In this document: positions 37,894 through 45,377 of the stretch, one piece after another | Numbering within the stretch: position 1 is the stretch's first letter | How the letters are laid out: each line of letters starts with the position of its first letter | Source: an uncultured Pelagibacteraceae bacterium | GTDB lineage: Bacteria > Pseudomonadota > Alphaproteobacteria > Pelagibacterales > Pelagibacteraceae | NCBI GenBank assembly: GCA_902522225.1 | Contig: CABYUS010000002.1 | Location: forward strand, 1-64,000 | Length of the DNA stretch: 64,000 bases | Direction: 5' to 3' | Made by a program: the position numbers and the translations under genes | Notes under the pieces: generated by a model | Told to the model about the DNA's origin: nothing | The model's input: the letters and a program-made list of their open reading frames with translations, nothing else | Databases searched by the model: none

Positions 37894-39590
37894 TTTTTAA
37901 TTCTATGTTTGAAACTATCTCTTCTAAAACTGTATAATGCTTTTGGGTCCACATCAACATCTATCACCACTGGTTTGTTTATCTTCAAAGCTGCTTTAAC
38001 GGCTTGATTAATCTCAGAAGTTTTAGTTACCTTAAAACCTTTAGCTCCATAAAGTTCTGCAACTTTATCAAAAGGGGGACTAGAGATATCAGCTCCAAGA
38101 TATCTTTTTCCAAAAAAATCTTTTTGATATGCTTTTTCCGCTCCCCAACTTTTATTATTCATTACAATTGTAATAGTATTAATTCCGTATTCAACCGCAG
38201 TACTAAGTTCTGATATTGTCATTCCAAATCCTCCATCGCCCATTAAACTAATGACTTTTTTATTTGGTTTTGCTACTTTTACCCCTAATCCACATGCAAA
38301 AGAAAACCCTACTAATCCAAAATCTAATGGCGTGAAAAGAGAAGGTGGGTCGTAGTATTCTAGGGCATCAGTTGCTTGCAAACAAAGTGTTCCAGCATCT
38401 AATGTGATTGCTGAATTTCTTGGCAGAACTTGTCTGAGTTGTTTAAATAAGCCCTTTGGTTGAATTGGGTAGTTTTTAAATTTTATTTTATCTCTATCAA
38501 TTAGAAAATTTTTTCTTTCGTGAAGATATCTCGTTGTCCATTCTTTTAAATGAGTTGTTAATTTTGTTTTTTTTATTTCATTATATAATTGATCAGCAAA
38601 TATTGCTGCATCAGCATATATGCCTATTTCAACTGGAAAGTATCTTCCAATCATTTTCTTTTCTAATTCTACTTGAATGATTTTTGCTTTTTTATTTATA
38701 TTTTCATAAGAATAAAAAGTTGAATTAAAACCAAGTCTTGTTCCAAGTGCAATTATTATATCTGCTTTTTTTACTAATTTGGAAGCAACAGGATTACCTC
38801 TAGGACCCATTTGTCCTGCATGTAATTTATGATCAAATGGTACAGCATCACCATGACCTGCGGCAGTAACGATAGGTACATTTAAATATTCAGCTAATCG
38901 AGTAACTTTTTTAAATTTAGAATTGTATTTAATTCCAGCACCAACAATAATTACTACTTTTTTTGATCCATTTATTAAATTTACTACCTTTTTTAATAAT
39001 TTGTTATTTGATTTAAGAGTAATATTTTCTTCATAAGATTTTTTTATTTCATTTATTTTAAATTTTTCAGAAGTTGCTAAAATATTTCTTGGTAAATTAA
39101 TGCATACAGGGCCTCTTCTAGGTGACATTGACAATCTAAAAGCATCGCTAAATACTTTAGGAATAAGCTTTGTATTTTTTACAGTCCAGGTTTTTTTAGT
39201 AATTGGATTAAATAGTGATTGTTGGTCAAGTCCCTGAAATGCATCTTCCATTTTATCTTTTGTTGAATATGAACCTGCTATAGAGATAACTGGTGAAAAT
39301 GCAGCTTTTGCTTGTGCAATACCTGTTACAAGATTTGTTGCGCCTGGACCATTCTGTCCTGCTAATATTACTCCTGGTTGATTAGAGGCTCTTGCGTATC
39401 CATCTGCCATATGAGTACCAGTTCTTTCATCTCTTACTCCTATAAACTTTATTTTCTTTTCATGGTACAAGGCATCAAACATTTCCATGGTTGCGGAACC
39501 AATTAAACCAAAAACATGTTTTACTTTTTCTTTTTTTAAAGATTTTACTGCAGCTTGCCCTCCAGTGAGGAGCCTTTTTTTTTGAATCAC
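37890..39590 (-). CDS. Thiamine-pyrophosphate enzyme of the acetolactate synthase/Xsc superfamily
   Basis: A 566-residue three-domain TPP enzyme. Glu55 (VRDERTGTHMADGYAR) activates the cofactor, GQNGPGATN follows, and the Mg-TPP motif is canonical (MGDGGFGM ... NNKSWG), unlike the biosynthetic IlvI in this window. There is no adjacent regulatory subunit, and the pattern GLIGSATMEMFDAL plus FQGLDQQSLF is reminiscent of sulfoacetaldehyde acetyltransferase and glyoxylate carboligase relatives. A catabolic decarboxylase, ligase or phosphate-acetyl-forming enzyme is more likely than valine synthesis. It overlaps both neighbours by 4 bases. Confidence 0.82.
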   Translation of the reverse strand: MIQKKRLLTGGQAAVKSLKKEKVKHVFGLIGSATMEMFDALYHEKKIKFIGVRDERTGTHMADGYARASNQPGVILAGQNGPGATNLVTGIAQAKAAFSPVISIAGSYSTKDKMEDAFQGLDQQSLFNPITKKTWTVKNTKLIPKVFSDAFRLSMSPRRGPVCINLPRNILATSEKFKINEIKKSYEENITLKSNNKLLKKVVNLINGSKKVVIIVGAGIKYNSKFKKVTRLAEYLNVPIVTAAGHGDAVPFDHKLHAGQMGPRGNPVASKLVKKADIIIALGTRLGFNSTFYSYENINKKAKIIQVELEKKMIGRYFPVEIGIYADAAIFADQLYNEIKKTKLTTHLKEWTTRYLHERKNFLIDRDKIKFKNYPIQPKGLFKQLRQVLPRNSAITLDAGTLCLQATDALEYYDPPSLFTPLDFGLVGFSFACGLGVKVAKPNKKVISLMGDGGFGMTISELSTAVEYGINTITIVMNNKSWGAEKAYQKDFFGKRYLGADISSPPFDKVAELYGAKGFKVTKTSEINQAVKAALKINKPVVIDVDVDPKALYSFRRDSFKHRIKK

Positions 39591-40756
39591 GAAACTTTTT
39601 TGACTTCAGTATTTATATCATCTTGAAAATTAGGCATTACCTTTTCAGTGAAAAGTTTAATACTTTTCATGCAATCCTCGTGTTTGATACCTGGAAAATT
39701 TGACCATACTTGAAGGTTTTGAAGATTTAACTCTGATCTAAGCTCATGAATTTTTTCAGTTACATATTCTGGCGTTCCAAAAAGCATGTTTCTTTTATGC
39801 AAAAACTCATAATTTAACAAATCTAATTTACCTTTCGTTTGTGGTAATTCTTCTCCTGGATCCATGTGATTTCCTAGGCCTCTCCAGTGACAAACCCATC
39901 TCATGTAATTAACCATATGTTCACCTGCTTTTTCTTTAGCTTCTTCCATCGTATCTGCAACAAACATATCTCTTACAAGACTAATCCCTTCACCCATAGG
40001 AACATTTCTTTTTTCAACTTCTGATCTTGCATTTTTATATGCTTCAAATTTAATTTTTAGAGCTTTTACAGTTGGTATCCACATAATTATATTAATCCCT
40101 TGTTGAGCTGCCCATTCAATAGATCTTATACCATCAACAACTTGATGAATTGGTGGGAATGGTCTTTGATATGGTTTTGGAACAACACTAATTTTTTTCA
40201 TCGTATTATTATCCATGTCCATAAATTTTTCGCTAGGTGGACTCATATCATGTTGCCATACATAATCTGGAGCAGGATAAGTATAAAATTCTCCTTTATG
40301 ACTAAAGAATTCTTCTGACCATGCTTTTTTTAATATGTCTAATGTTTCTGAAAATAATCTAAAATTTTTTGCTTGATCTTTCATGTCAGCTTCAACATTT
40401 AAATTTATAGCTTCTCTTCCATAAATTCCTCTTCCAACACCTACCTCTACTCTACCTTTTGAAATTTGATCTAACAAAGCAATATCTTCTGCCATCTTTA
40501 TAGGATTATGAAAAGTAATTACATTACACGCTTGTCCTATTCTAATGTTTTTTGTTCTAGCGGCAGCATCAACTCCCATCATTAACGGGTTTGTACAAGC
40601 TTCCATTCCTTCATGATTAAAATGATGTTCAGTATACCAGATTGAGTCCCAGCTATTTTGATCACAGTATTCTGTAATTTCTTTTGTTTCATCAAGAAGC
40701 TTATCGTAGGGTTTTTTCGTCCAATTAGTAGTGTTGCAGAAATATCCAAATTTCAT
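39587..40756 (-). CDS. LLM-class (luciferase-like) flavin-dependent monooxygenase
   Basis: A 389-residue bacterial-luciferase-fold oxygenase that would use reduced FMN and O2. The family hallmark WYTEHHFNHEG (E43-H44-H45) is present, with RIGQACNVITFHNPIKMAEDIA and GRVEVGVGRGIYGREA. Family members oxidise sulfonates, amines, long alkanes or heterocycles. No flavin reductase is adjacent, so it must borrow FMNH2 from elsewhere. It is the first gene of the tight run to 34196 and has the best ribosome site in the cluster. An unusual 134-base gap lies upstream. Confidence 0.86.
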   Translation of the reverse strand: MKFGYFCNTTNWTKKPYDKLLDETKEITEYCDQNSWDSIWYTEHHFNHEGMEACTNPLMMGVDAAARTKNIRIGQACNVITFHNPIKMAEDIALLDQISKGRVEVGVGRGIYGREAINLNVEADMKDQAKNFRLFSETLDILKKAWSEEFFSHKGEFYTYPAPDYVWQHDMSPPSEKFMDMDNNTMKKISVVPKPYQRPFPPIHQVVDGIRSIEWAAQQGINIIMWIPTVKALKIKFEAYKNARSEVEKRNVPMGEGISLVRDMFVADTMEEAKEKAGEHMVNYMRWVCHWRGLGNHMDPGEELPQTKGKLDLLNYEFLHKRNMLFGTPEYVTEKIHELRSELNLQNLQVWSNFPGIKHEDCMKSIKLFTEKVMPNFQDDINTEVKKVS

Positions 40757-40761
40757 CTTTT

Positions 40762-40768
40762 CTCCTTT
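40762..40768 (-). promoter_or_regulatory. Strong ribosome binding site of the LLM oxygenase gene
   Basis: On the minus strand AAAGGAG lies 5 bases before the ATG at 40756. Such a full Shine-Dalgarno sequence stands out in this window, where many starts have none, and suggests high translation of the first gene of the cluster. Confidence 0.7.
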
Positions 40769-40788
40769 AAATATTAAAATTTAAAAAA

Positions 40789-40840
40789 GTCGACCTGATC
40801 CCGCTTTCGTAAAAGATGTAACGACGAGTTATGTATCGCT
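40789..40840 (-). other. GC-rich island in the leader of the LLM oxygenase gene
   Basis: In the 134-base gap between the MetX-like gene and the LLM gene, 24 of these 52 bases are G or C, well above the flanking A/T-rich DNA. On the minus strand the segment runs from AGCGATACATAAC to GCGGGATCAGGTCGAC and is followed by a T-run and then the ribosome site. I find short pairings (TCGT with ACGA, GTCG with CGAC) but no single convincing fold. It could be an untranslated regulatory leader or a protein-binding site. Confidence 0.3.
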
Positions 40841-40890
40841 TTATATTTCAATAATATCTTAAATTTGTAATATTTTCAATATTTATCAAA

Positions 40891-41901
40891 TCAATTCAAT
40901 AAATCCTTGATATTTTTATCAAGTTTATCTTGAAAGTTTTTATCATTACCAGGATTTGCAGCACAATGTCCAAAACTTGAGTCTATTGGTTTAAATTTTG
41001 ATCTAGAAATATATTGTTGCTCTATTTGATTATCCTCAGTTCTAAAGTATAGATCTTGATTACAAGGCATCAAAATTGTTTTTGCTCTAATTGATTTAAG
41101 AGCTTTAATATAATTATTCTTGTAAATAGGCCCTTTACTAATATCGTTTAATTGCCATGTTTTTAGTTTGTGAAGTAAATCATTTGCATCCCAGTTTTTA
41201 GCATGATCATTTTCCCAATCTTTAAGTAAACTTTCTACATCTTTGTATCCAATTTTTTTGTAAAGTTTCTTTCTATAGAAATCTTGTGAAAATGCCCAAC
41301 CAGCATAAACACGACCAAAAGCTTTCAAACCAGCTATTGGTTGTTTTTTATAATTACCACCATTCCAATTTTTATCTGCAGTTAAAGCTGATTTTACACC
41401 TTCTAAAAATACATGATTATGAATTGAGGTTTTAGACGATGCACAAAATGGCAAAATTGATTTTACCATTTCAGGGTATTGAGCAGCCCATTGATATGAT
41501 TGACAACCTGCCATCGACCATCCAGTAACTAGAGCTATTGTTTTAATTTTTAACTTCTCAGTAATTAATTTATGCTGACAATTAATATTATCCCAAAGTG
41601 TAACTGTTGGAAATTTTGATCCTTGTTGATTTTTTTTTGAATTACTTGGAGAGGAGGATAATCCATTTCCAAACATATTTATTGAAATAATAAAATATTT
41701 ATTTGGATTTAATGCTCTGTTTTTTCCAATGAAGCCCTCATTTCTAACATGGGTCCCAGTGTAAAAAGTCGGAAGTATCACTACATTTGATTTTTTTTTA
41801 TTTAGTGTGCCGTATGTTTTGTAAACTAATTTTGCTGACTTTAGGATTTTACCAGATAAAAGTTTGATATTACCTAATTCAAACTTATTAAAATCTTTCA
41901 T
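40891..41901 (-). CDS. MetX-like alpha/beta-hydrolase-fold acyltransferase or hydrolase
   Basis: A 336-residue protein of the homoserine O-acetyltransferase (MetX) family. Visible elements are VYKTYGTLN, the LPTFYTGTH oxyanion region, the nucleophile elbow GWSMAG with S129, an Asp in CNQDLYF and a His in SFGHCAANPG. True MetX proteins have GGSMGG at the elbow, and this one differs there and in the N-terminal region, so it may be one of the MetX-like hydrolases found in degradation clusters. It begins 3 bases after the GS-like ligase gene. Confidence 0.72.
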   Translation of the reverse strand: MKDFNKFELGNIKLLSGKILKSAKLVYKTYGTLNKKKSNVVILPTFYTGTHVRNEGFIGKNRALNPNKYFIISINMFGNGLSSSPSNSKKNQQGSKFPTVTLWDNINCQHKLITEKLKIKTIALVTGWSMAGCQSYQWAAQYPEMVKSILPFCASSKTSIHNHVFLEGVKSALTADKNWNGGNYKKQPIAGLKAFGRVYAGWAFSQDFYRKKLYKKIGYKDVESLLKDWENDHAKNWDANDLLHKLKTWQLNDISKGPIYKNNYIKALKSIRAKTILMPCNQDLYFRTEDNQIEQQYISRSKFKPIDSSFGHCAANPGNDKNFQDKLDKNIKDLLN

Positions 41902-41904
41902 TAA

Positions 41905-43326
41905 TTAATAAAGTCTTAAATATTCTTTAACTTCCCAGTCGGTAACTGCTTGATGGTATCGTTCCCACTCATCATTTTTATACGCAAGTAGTGATTTTTT
42001 CATTACTGTTCCCAAAACATCATCAATTAATCTATCTTTTTTAAATGCTTCTAATGCCATTAATAAGTTTTTTGGGAGTCTCTTAATTCCTAGTCTTTTA
42101 AATTCACTTTCAGACATATCATATAAATCTTGATCTGTAGGATCACCTGGATGTATTTTTTTTTCAATACCTTCAACGGCTGCTGACATTGTTATAGCAA
42201 GAGCCAAATAAACATTCATAGTCATATCTGCAGCTCTATTTTCAATACAATATCTGTTTTGAGGTAATCGAAATTGTGCAGATCTGTTGTTGTGTCCATA
42301 GGTAATATTTGTTGGCGCCCAAGTAACTGTTCCACCTTCAAATCCTCCAACTCTTGGCACTAATCCATTATACGAATTGACCGTTGAACATGTGATAGAC
42401 GTTAAAGCTTCGGCATGTTTCATCAAACCTCCAACGGCATACATAGAATGTTTAGACCAATTATTTTTTTCCTTAAAAATATTTTTTCCACTTTTATCAT
42501 GCATTGAAAAGTTTATGTGAGCTCCAGATCTCCAGTCACCTATTGTTGGTTTTGGCATAAAAGTAATAAACATATTATTTTTTTTAGCTATTTCTTTTAA
42601 AAGAATTCGAAGGAAAACCAATCTATCAGCCATCTCCAATAGATTTGTGTAATGAAAATCTAATTCAAATTGAGAATAGGCGCCTTCAGCAACAACATCA
42701 TGTAACATCCAACCAAGATCGTTTAAAATATCCATTAATTCTTTTAGAAAGTGCATTGAGTCTAATGTATGTTCAACATCATAGCCAAAAGCCTGCCTTC
42801 TAGGTCTTATTCCTTTAGCTGGGTCATTATCAATTGCCTTAACAGGCTTGCCATTTTCATCATACTTCATCGCGATGAATTCTGGTTCAATACCAGCCAT
42901 ACCTACGTATCCCGAATCCTGTGCTTTCTGCATGGTTCTTTTTAAAGATTGTCTTGGGCAGACGTTGTATGGTTTTCCCTCCCAAAATAGATCAGCAAAT
43001 ATTATTGCGGTAGTTTTATCCCAGGGGCAAATATATACAGAGTTTAAATCAGGTAACATTACTTGATCTGAATCAGCAGGCGTGAGCTCTGGCACAAAGG
43101 ATATAGAATGCACTGCGAATTGAGGTCCTTTACCTAAACATAATTGTTCAAAATCGCTCATCGGAACAGGTTTTGATTTTGGGATTCCATGTAGATCAAT
43201 CCAACTTGAAAGAACATATTTTACGCCAGCATTTTTTAATTTTTTATGAACTGTAGGAATTTGTTTTCTATTACGTTCAACAGCATCTTTAAAATTTTCA
43301 TAATAAATTTTTTCATTTTTGCTCAT
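41905..43326 (-). CDS. Glutamine-synthetase-family ligase (GlnT / gamma-glutamylamide synthetase-like)
   Basis: A 473-residue member of the GS superfamily, which activates a glutamate carboxylate with ATP and joins it to ammonia or an amine. The N-terminal beta-grasp reads VLSSWIDLHGIPKSKPVP; the catalytic domain has GIEPEFIA, the ATP-contact FMPKPTIGDWRSGAHINFS, and the NRSAQFRLP substrate/ATP arginine region. It lacks the classical GlnA length pattern and Tyr-adenylylation site, and resembles GlnT and gamma-glutamylmethylamide or -anilide synthetases. Beside a Rieske oxygenase it may glutamylate an amine for breakdown. A good ribosome site (AAGGAG) precedes it. Confidence 0.83.
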   Translation of the reverse strand: MSKNEKIYYENFKDAVERNRKQIPTVHKKLKNAGVKYVLSSWIDLHGIPKSKPVPMSDFEQLCLGKGPQFAVHSISFVPELTPADSDQVMLPDLNSVYICPWDKTTAIIFADLFWEGKPYNVCPRQSLKRTMQKAQDSGYVGMAGIEPEFIAMKYDENGKPVKAIDNDPAKGIRPRRQAFGYDVEHTLDSMHFLKELMDILNDLGWMLHDVVAEGAYSQFELDFHYTNLLEMADRLVFLRILLKEIAKKNNMFITFMPKPTIGDWRSGAHINFSMHDKSGKNIFKEKNNWSKHSMYAVGGLMKHAEALTSITCSTVNSYNGLVPRVGGFEGGTVTWAPTNITYGHNNRSAQFRLPQNRYCIENRAADMTMNVYLALAITMSAAVEGIEKKIHPGDPTDQDLYDMSESEFKRLGIKRLPKNLLMALEAFKKDRLIDDVLGTVMKKSLLAYKNDEWERYHQAVTDWEVKEYLRLY

Positions 43327-43346
43327 AAAAATCTCCTTAAACTTTT

Positions 43347-43742
43347 TTATTTTGGCATATCTTCAGGATCAATACCAGGGACAAATGTAATTCCAGCTTT
43401 TTGCTTCCAATCATGAGGATAGGCAGCATAAAATATTACACATTTTTCATCACATTCATATGCTATATGATTATCTTTAGGCACATAAAGCACATCACCT
43501 GGATTACATACATAAGATTCACCATCACAAGTCAAACGGAAGGATCCTTCCATGCAATAAATAATTTCATCACAAGTTAAATCCCATGGTACAGAAACTT
43601 TATTTAAAAAATTTAGCCCACCACACATTGTGTCACTTACTTTACTAGTAACAAATGGTTTTATATAGCTTTTGCCTGGCTCTAAAGTTTGAAGACGATG
43701 CTCTATATCTTTAAACTTATATAGTTGAGGTTTTTTTGACAT
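43347..43742 (-). CDS. Cupin-domain protein (EutQ-like)
   Basis: A 131-residue single-domain beta-barrel. The cupin pattern is present as DEIIYCMEGSFRLTCDGESY and PGDVLYVPKDNHIAYEC, close to the ethanolamine-utilisation EutQ cupin. His residues at the usual metal positions are reduced, so it may be an isomerase/kinase-like or non-metal cupin. It lies between the GS-like ligase and glyoxalase I with 20-base gaps, so is part of the same transcript. Function unassigned. Confidence 0.75.
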   Translation of the reverse strand: MSKKPQLYKFKDIEHRLQTLEPGKSYIKPFVTSKVSDTMCGGLNFLNKVSVPWDLTCDEIIYCMEGSFRLTCDGESYVCNPGDVLYVPKDNHIAYECDEKCVIFYAAYPHDWKQKAGITFVPGIDPEDMPK

Positions 43743-43761
43743 TTTATACCTTTCTTTTTTT

Positions 43762-44178
43762 TTATATTTTTACCGGTTCATTTAATTCAACTTTATAACC
43801 ATCTGGATCTTCACAAAACGCTATTACTCTTGTCCCATGTTTCATTGGACCTGGTTTTCTAGTTATATTTACACCAAGTTTTTCTAGGTCTTCACAAGCT
43901 TTATAAACATCAGGTGTTTCTATACATATGTGTCCCCATCCATTTCCTTTATCGTAATCATCTTTTTGATCCCAATTATGAGTTAATTCAAGACAAGGTG
44001 ACTCAGTCTCTTTTCCATAACCGATAAAGGCATTTGTAAATTTTCCATCAGGATAATCTGTTTTTCTCAATATTTTCATACCTAATGTTTTACAATAAAA
44101 ATTAAATGAACTTTCAAGATCTTTCACCCTAATCATAGTGTGAGCAAGTCTATAAACATTATTTACATCTTTAGACAT
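43762..44178 (-). CDS. gloA: Glyoxalase I (lactoylglutathione lyase)
   Basis: A 138-residue VOC-fold metalloenzyme that isomerises the glutathione hemithioacetal of methylglyoxal. The four metal ligands align with E. coli GloA: H13 (LAHTMIRV), E64 (LELTHNW), H83 (GHICIE) and E131 (KVELNEP). The segment KGNGWGHICIE and the short loops favour the Ni-type bacterial form. It overlaps the Rieske gene by 8 bases. Its place in this cluster hints that a 2-oxoaldehyde may be made by the pathway, though a paralogous VOC isomerase is possible. Confidence 0.88.
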   Translation of the reverse strand: MSKDVNNVYRLAHTMIRVKDLESSFNFYCKTLGMKILRKTDYPDGKFTNAFIGYGKETESPCLELTHNWDQKDDYDKGNGWGHICIETPDVYKACEDLEKLGVNITRKPGPMKHGTRVIAFCEDPDGYKVELNEPVKI

Positions 44179-45283
44179 TTTTTTTTCCTTTCATTAATTT
44201 TTTATTTTTTAAAGTATCTTGCATAATTAATTTTTGAAATGTTTCAACTCCCTTTTCCCAGTGTGGAGAAAGCAAACCACCTTTGCCAGATGCTGGTGAA
44301 TTCCTACCTTCTTGAAGTCTTTCACACATTTCATGATCTTCTTTATGTACACTCCACCATATCTTTTTAGTAATATCAATCTCTTCTTTAGACATACTTT
44401 TTCCATCTATTGTATATATTACTCTTTTTTGTGAAGTTGCTTCAGCATTTATAGGGATATTTAGGTATACTCCAATTTGATTAGGGTAATAAGTTCCTAT
44501 TATAAAATTAGGAAATAGAGATAAATATTTTGAAGAAACCGATAAAGCATTTTTGTTATGATTATCTTCTTGATTTACATCAACACCACTTCCATAGCAA
44601 AGACCATCAACAATAGTATAATGATCCTTCAAGGGTTGATTAGTTGTTTTTTTATGAACAAATTGAACATGATAAGGTTCAATAAAATTTTCTATCAAAA
44701 ATTTCCAATTGGTATTTATTTTTCCAAAATCTAAAGTAGCAATATATTTTAGCTTTTTAAAATCTATATTTTTAAGTTTAGAAAATAAAGGTTTAGCGTA
44801 ATCATTAAAATTCTTTGCTTTACCATTTATATTTATAAAAATCCAATCATTCCAAATATGAATTCTTACTGGTTTAAGTCCATGTTTTTTAAAATTAAAT
44901 CCTTTAGGTTTATGTTTGTTTGGCCCACCTATATGTGGAGCAGCTTTTAATTTACCTTCAAGATCATAGGTCCAAGAATGATAAGGACATATAATTATTT
45001 TTCCTAAATTTTTTTTTTCATTTACTAGCTTTAAACATCTATGACTACAAACATTGTGAAAAGCAGATATTTTATTTTTATGATCTTTTATTATTAAAAT
45101 TGGTTTTCCAGCAACTGATACTGGATAAGCATCACCTGGATTTTTTAACTCATGAGCAAATGCAACAAATAGCCAATTATTTGACAAAACTGTGTCACAC
45201 TCTTTTTTCCAAAAAGTTTTATGATTATAATATTTTGAGGGTAATCCTAAGATTGTATTTTTATTTTTTTGATTTTTTTGCAT
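44171..45283 (-). CDS. Rieske non-heme iron oxygenase, quaternary-amine-type candidate
   Basis: A 370-residue oxygenase alpha subunit. The Rieske cluster motif is C79-x-H81-x17-C99-x2-H102 (CSHRC ... CPYHSWTYD). The catalytic iron site reads ENFIEPYHVQFVH, giving H205 and H210, with Glu202 in the bridging position where naphthalene dioxygenase has Asp. As I recall, a Glu at this place marks carnitine oxygenase CntA and related enzymes acting on glycine betaine or stachydrine, so an N-methylated substrate is suggested. No reductase partner is adjacent. Start ATG at 45283; divergent from a second Rieske gene. Confidence 0.82.
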   Translation of the reverse strand: MQKNQKNKNTILGLPSKYYNHKTFWKKECDTVLSNNWLFVAFAHELKNPGDAYPVSVAGKPILIIKDHKNKISAFHNVCSHRCLKLVNEKKNLGKIIICPYHSWTYDLEGKLKAAPHIGGPNKHKPKGFNFKKHGLKPVRIHIWNDWIFININGKAKNFNDYAKPLFSKLKNIDFKKLKYIATLDFGKINTNWKFLIENFIEPYHVQFVHKKTTNQPLKDHYTIVDGLCYGSGVDVNQEDNHNKNALSVSSKYLSLFPNFIIGTYYPNQIGVYLNIPINAEATSQKRVIYTIDGKSMSKEEIDITKKIWWSVHKEDHEMCERLQEGRNSPASGKGGLLSPHWEKGVETFQKLIMQDTLKNKKLMKGKKNV

Positions 45284-45363
45284 ACTAAACTTTACTTATA
45301 AAACGAATTTATTTGCGAATTATCCAGATTTCAATAAAATAGATGCTTTGGATTTAAGGTTTT

Positions 45364-45370
45364 AAAGGAG
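45364..45370 (+). promoter_or_regulatory. Ribosome binding site fixing a TTG start
   Basis: AAAGGAG at 45364-45370 is 7 bases from the TTG at 45378 but only 1 base from the TTG at 45372. The spacing therefore favours 45378 as the start of the second Rieske gene. Confidence 0.7.
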
Positions 45371-45377
45371 ATTGCTG

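Noticed and set aside
37890-39590. Second biosynthetic acetolactate synthase
   Set aside because: There is no regulatory subunit, it is placed in a catabolic cluster, and the N-terminal motifs differ from IlvI; a catabolic TPP enzyme fits better.
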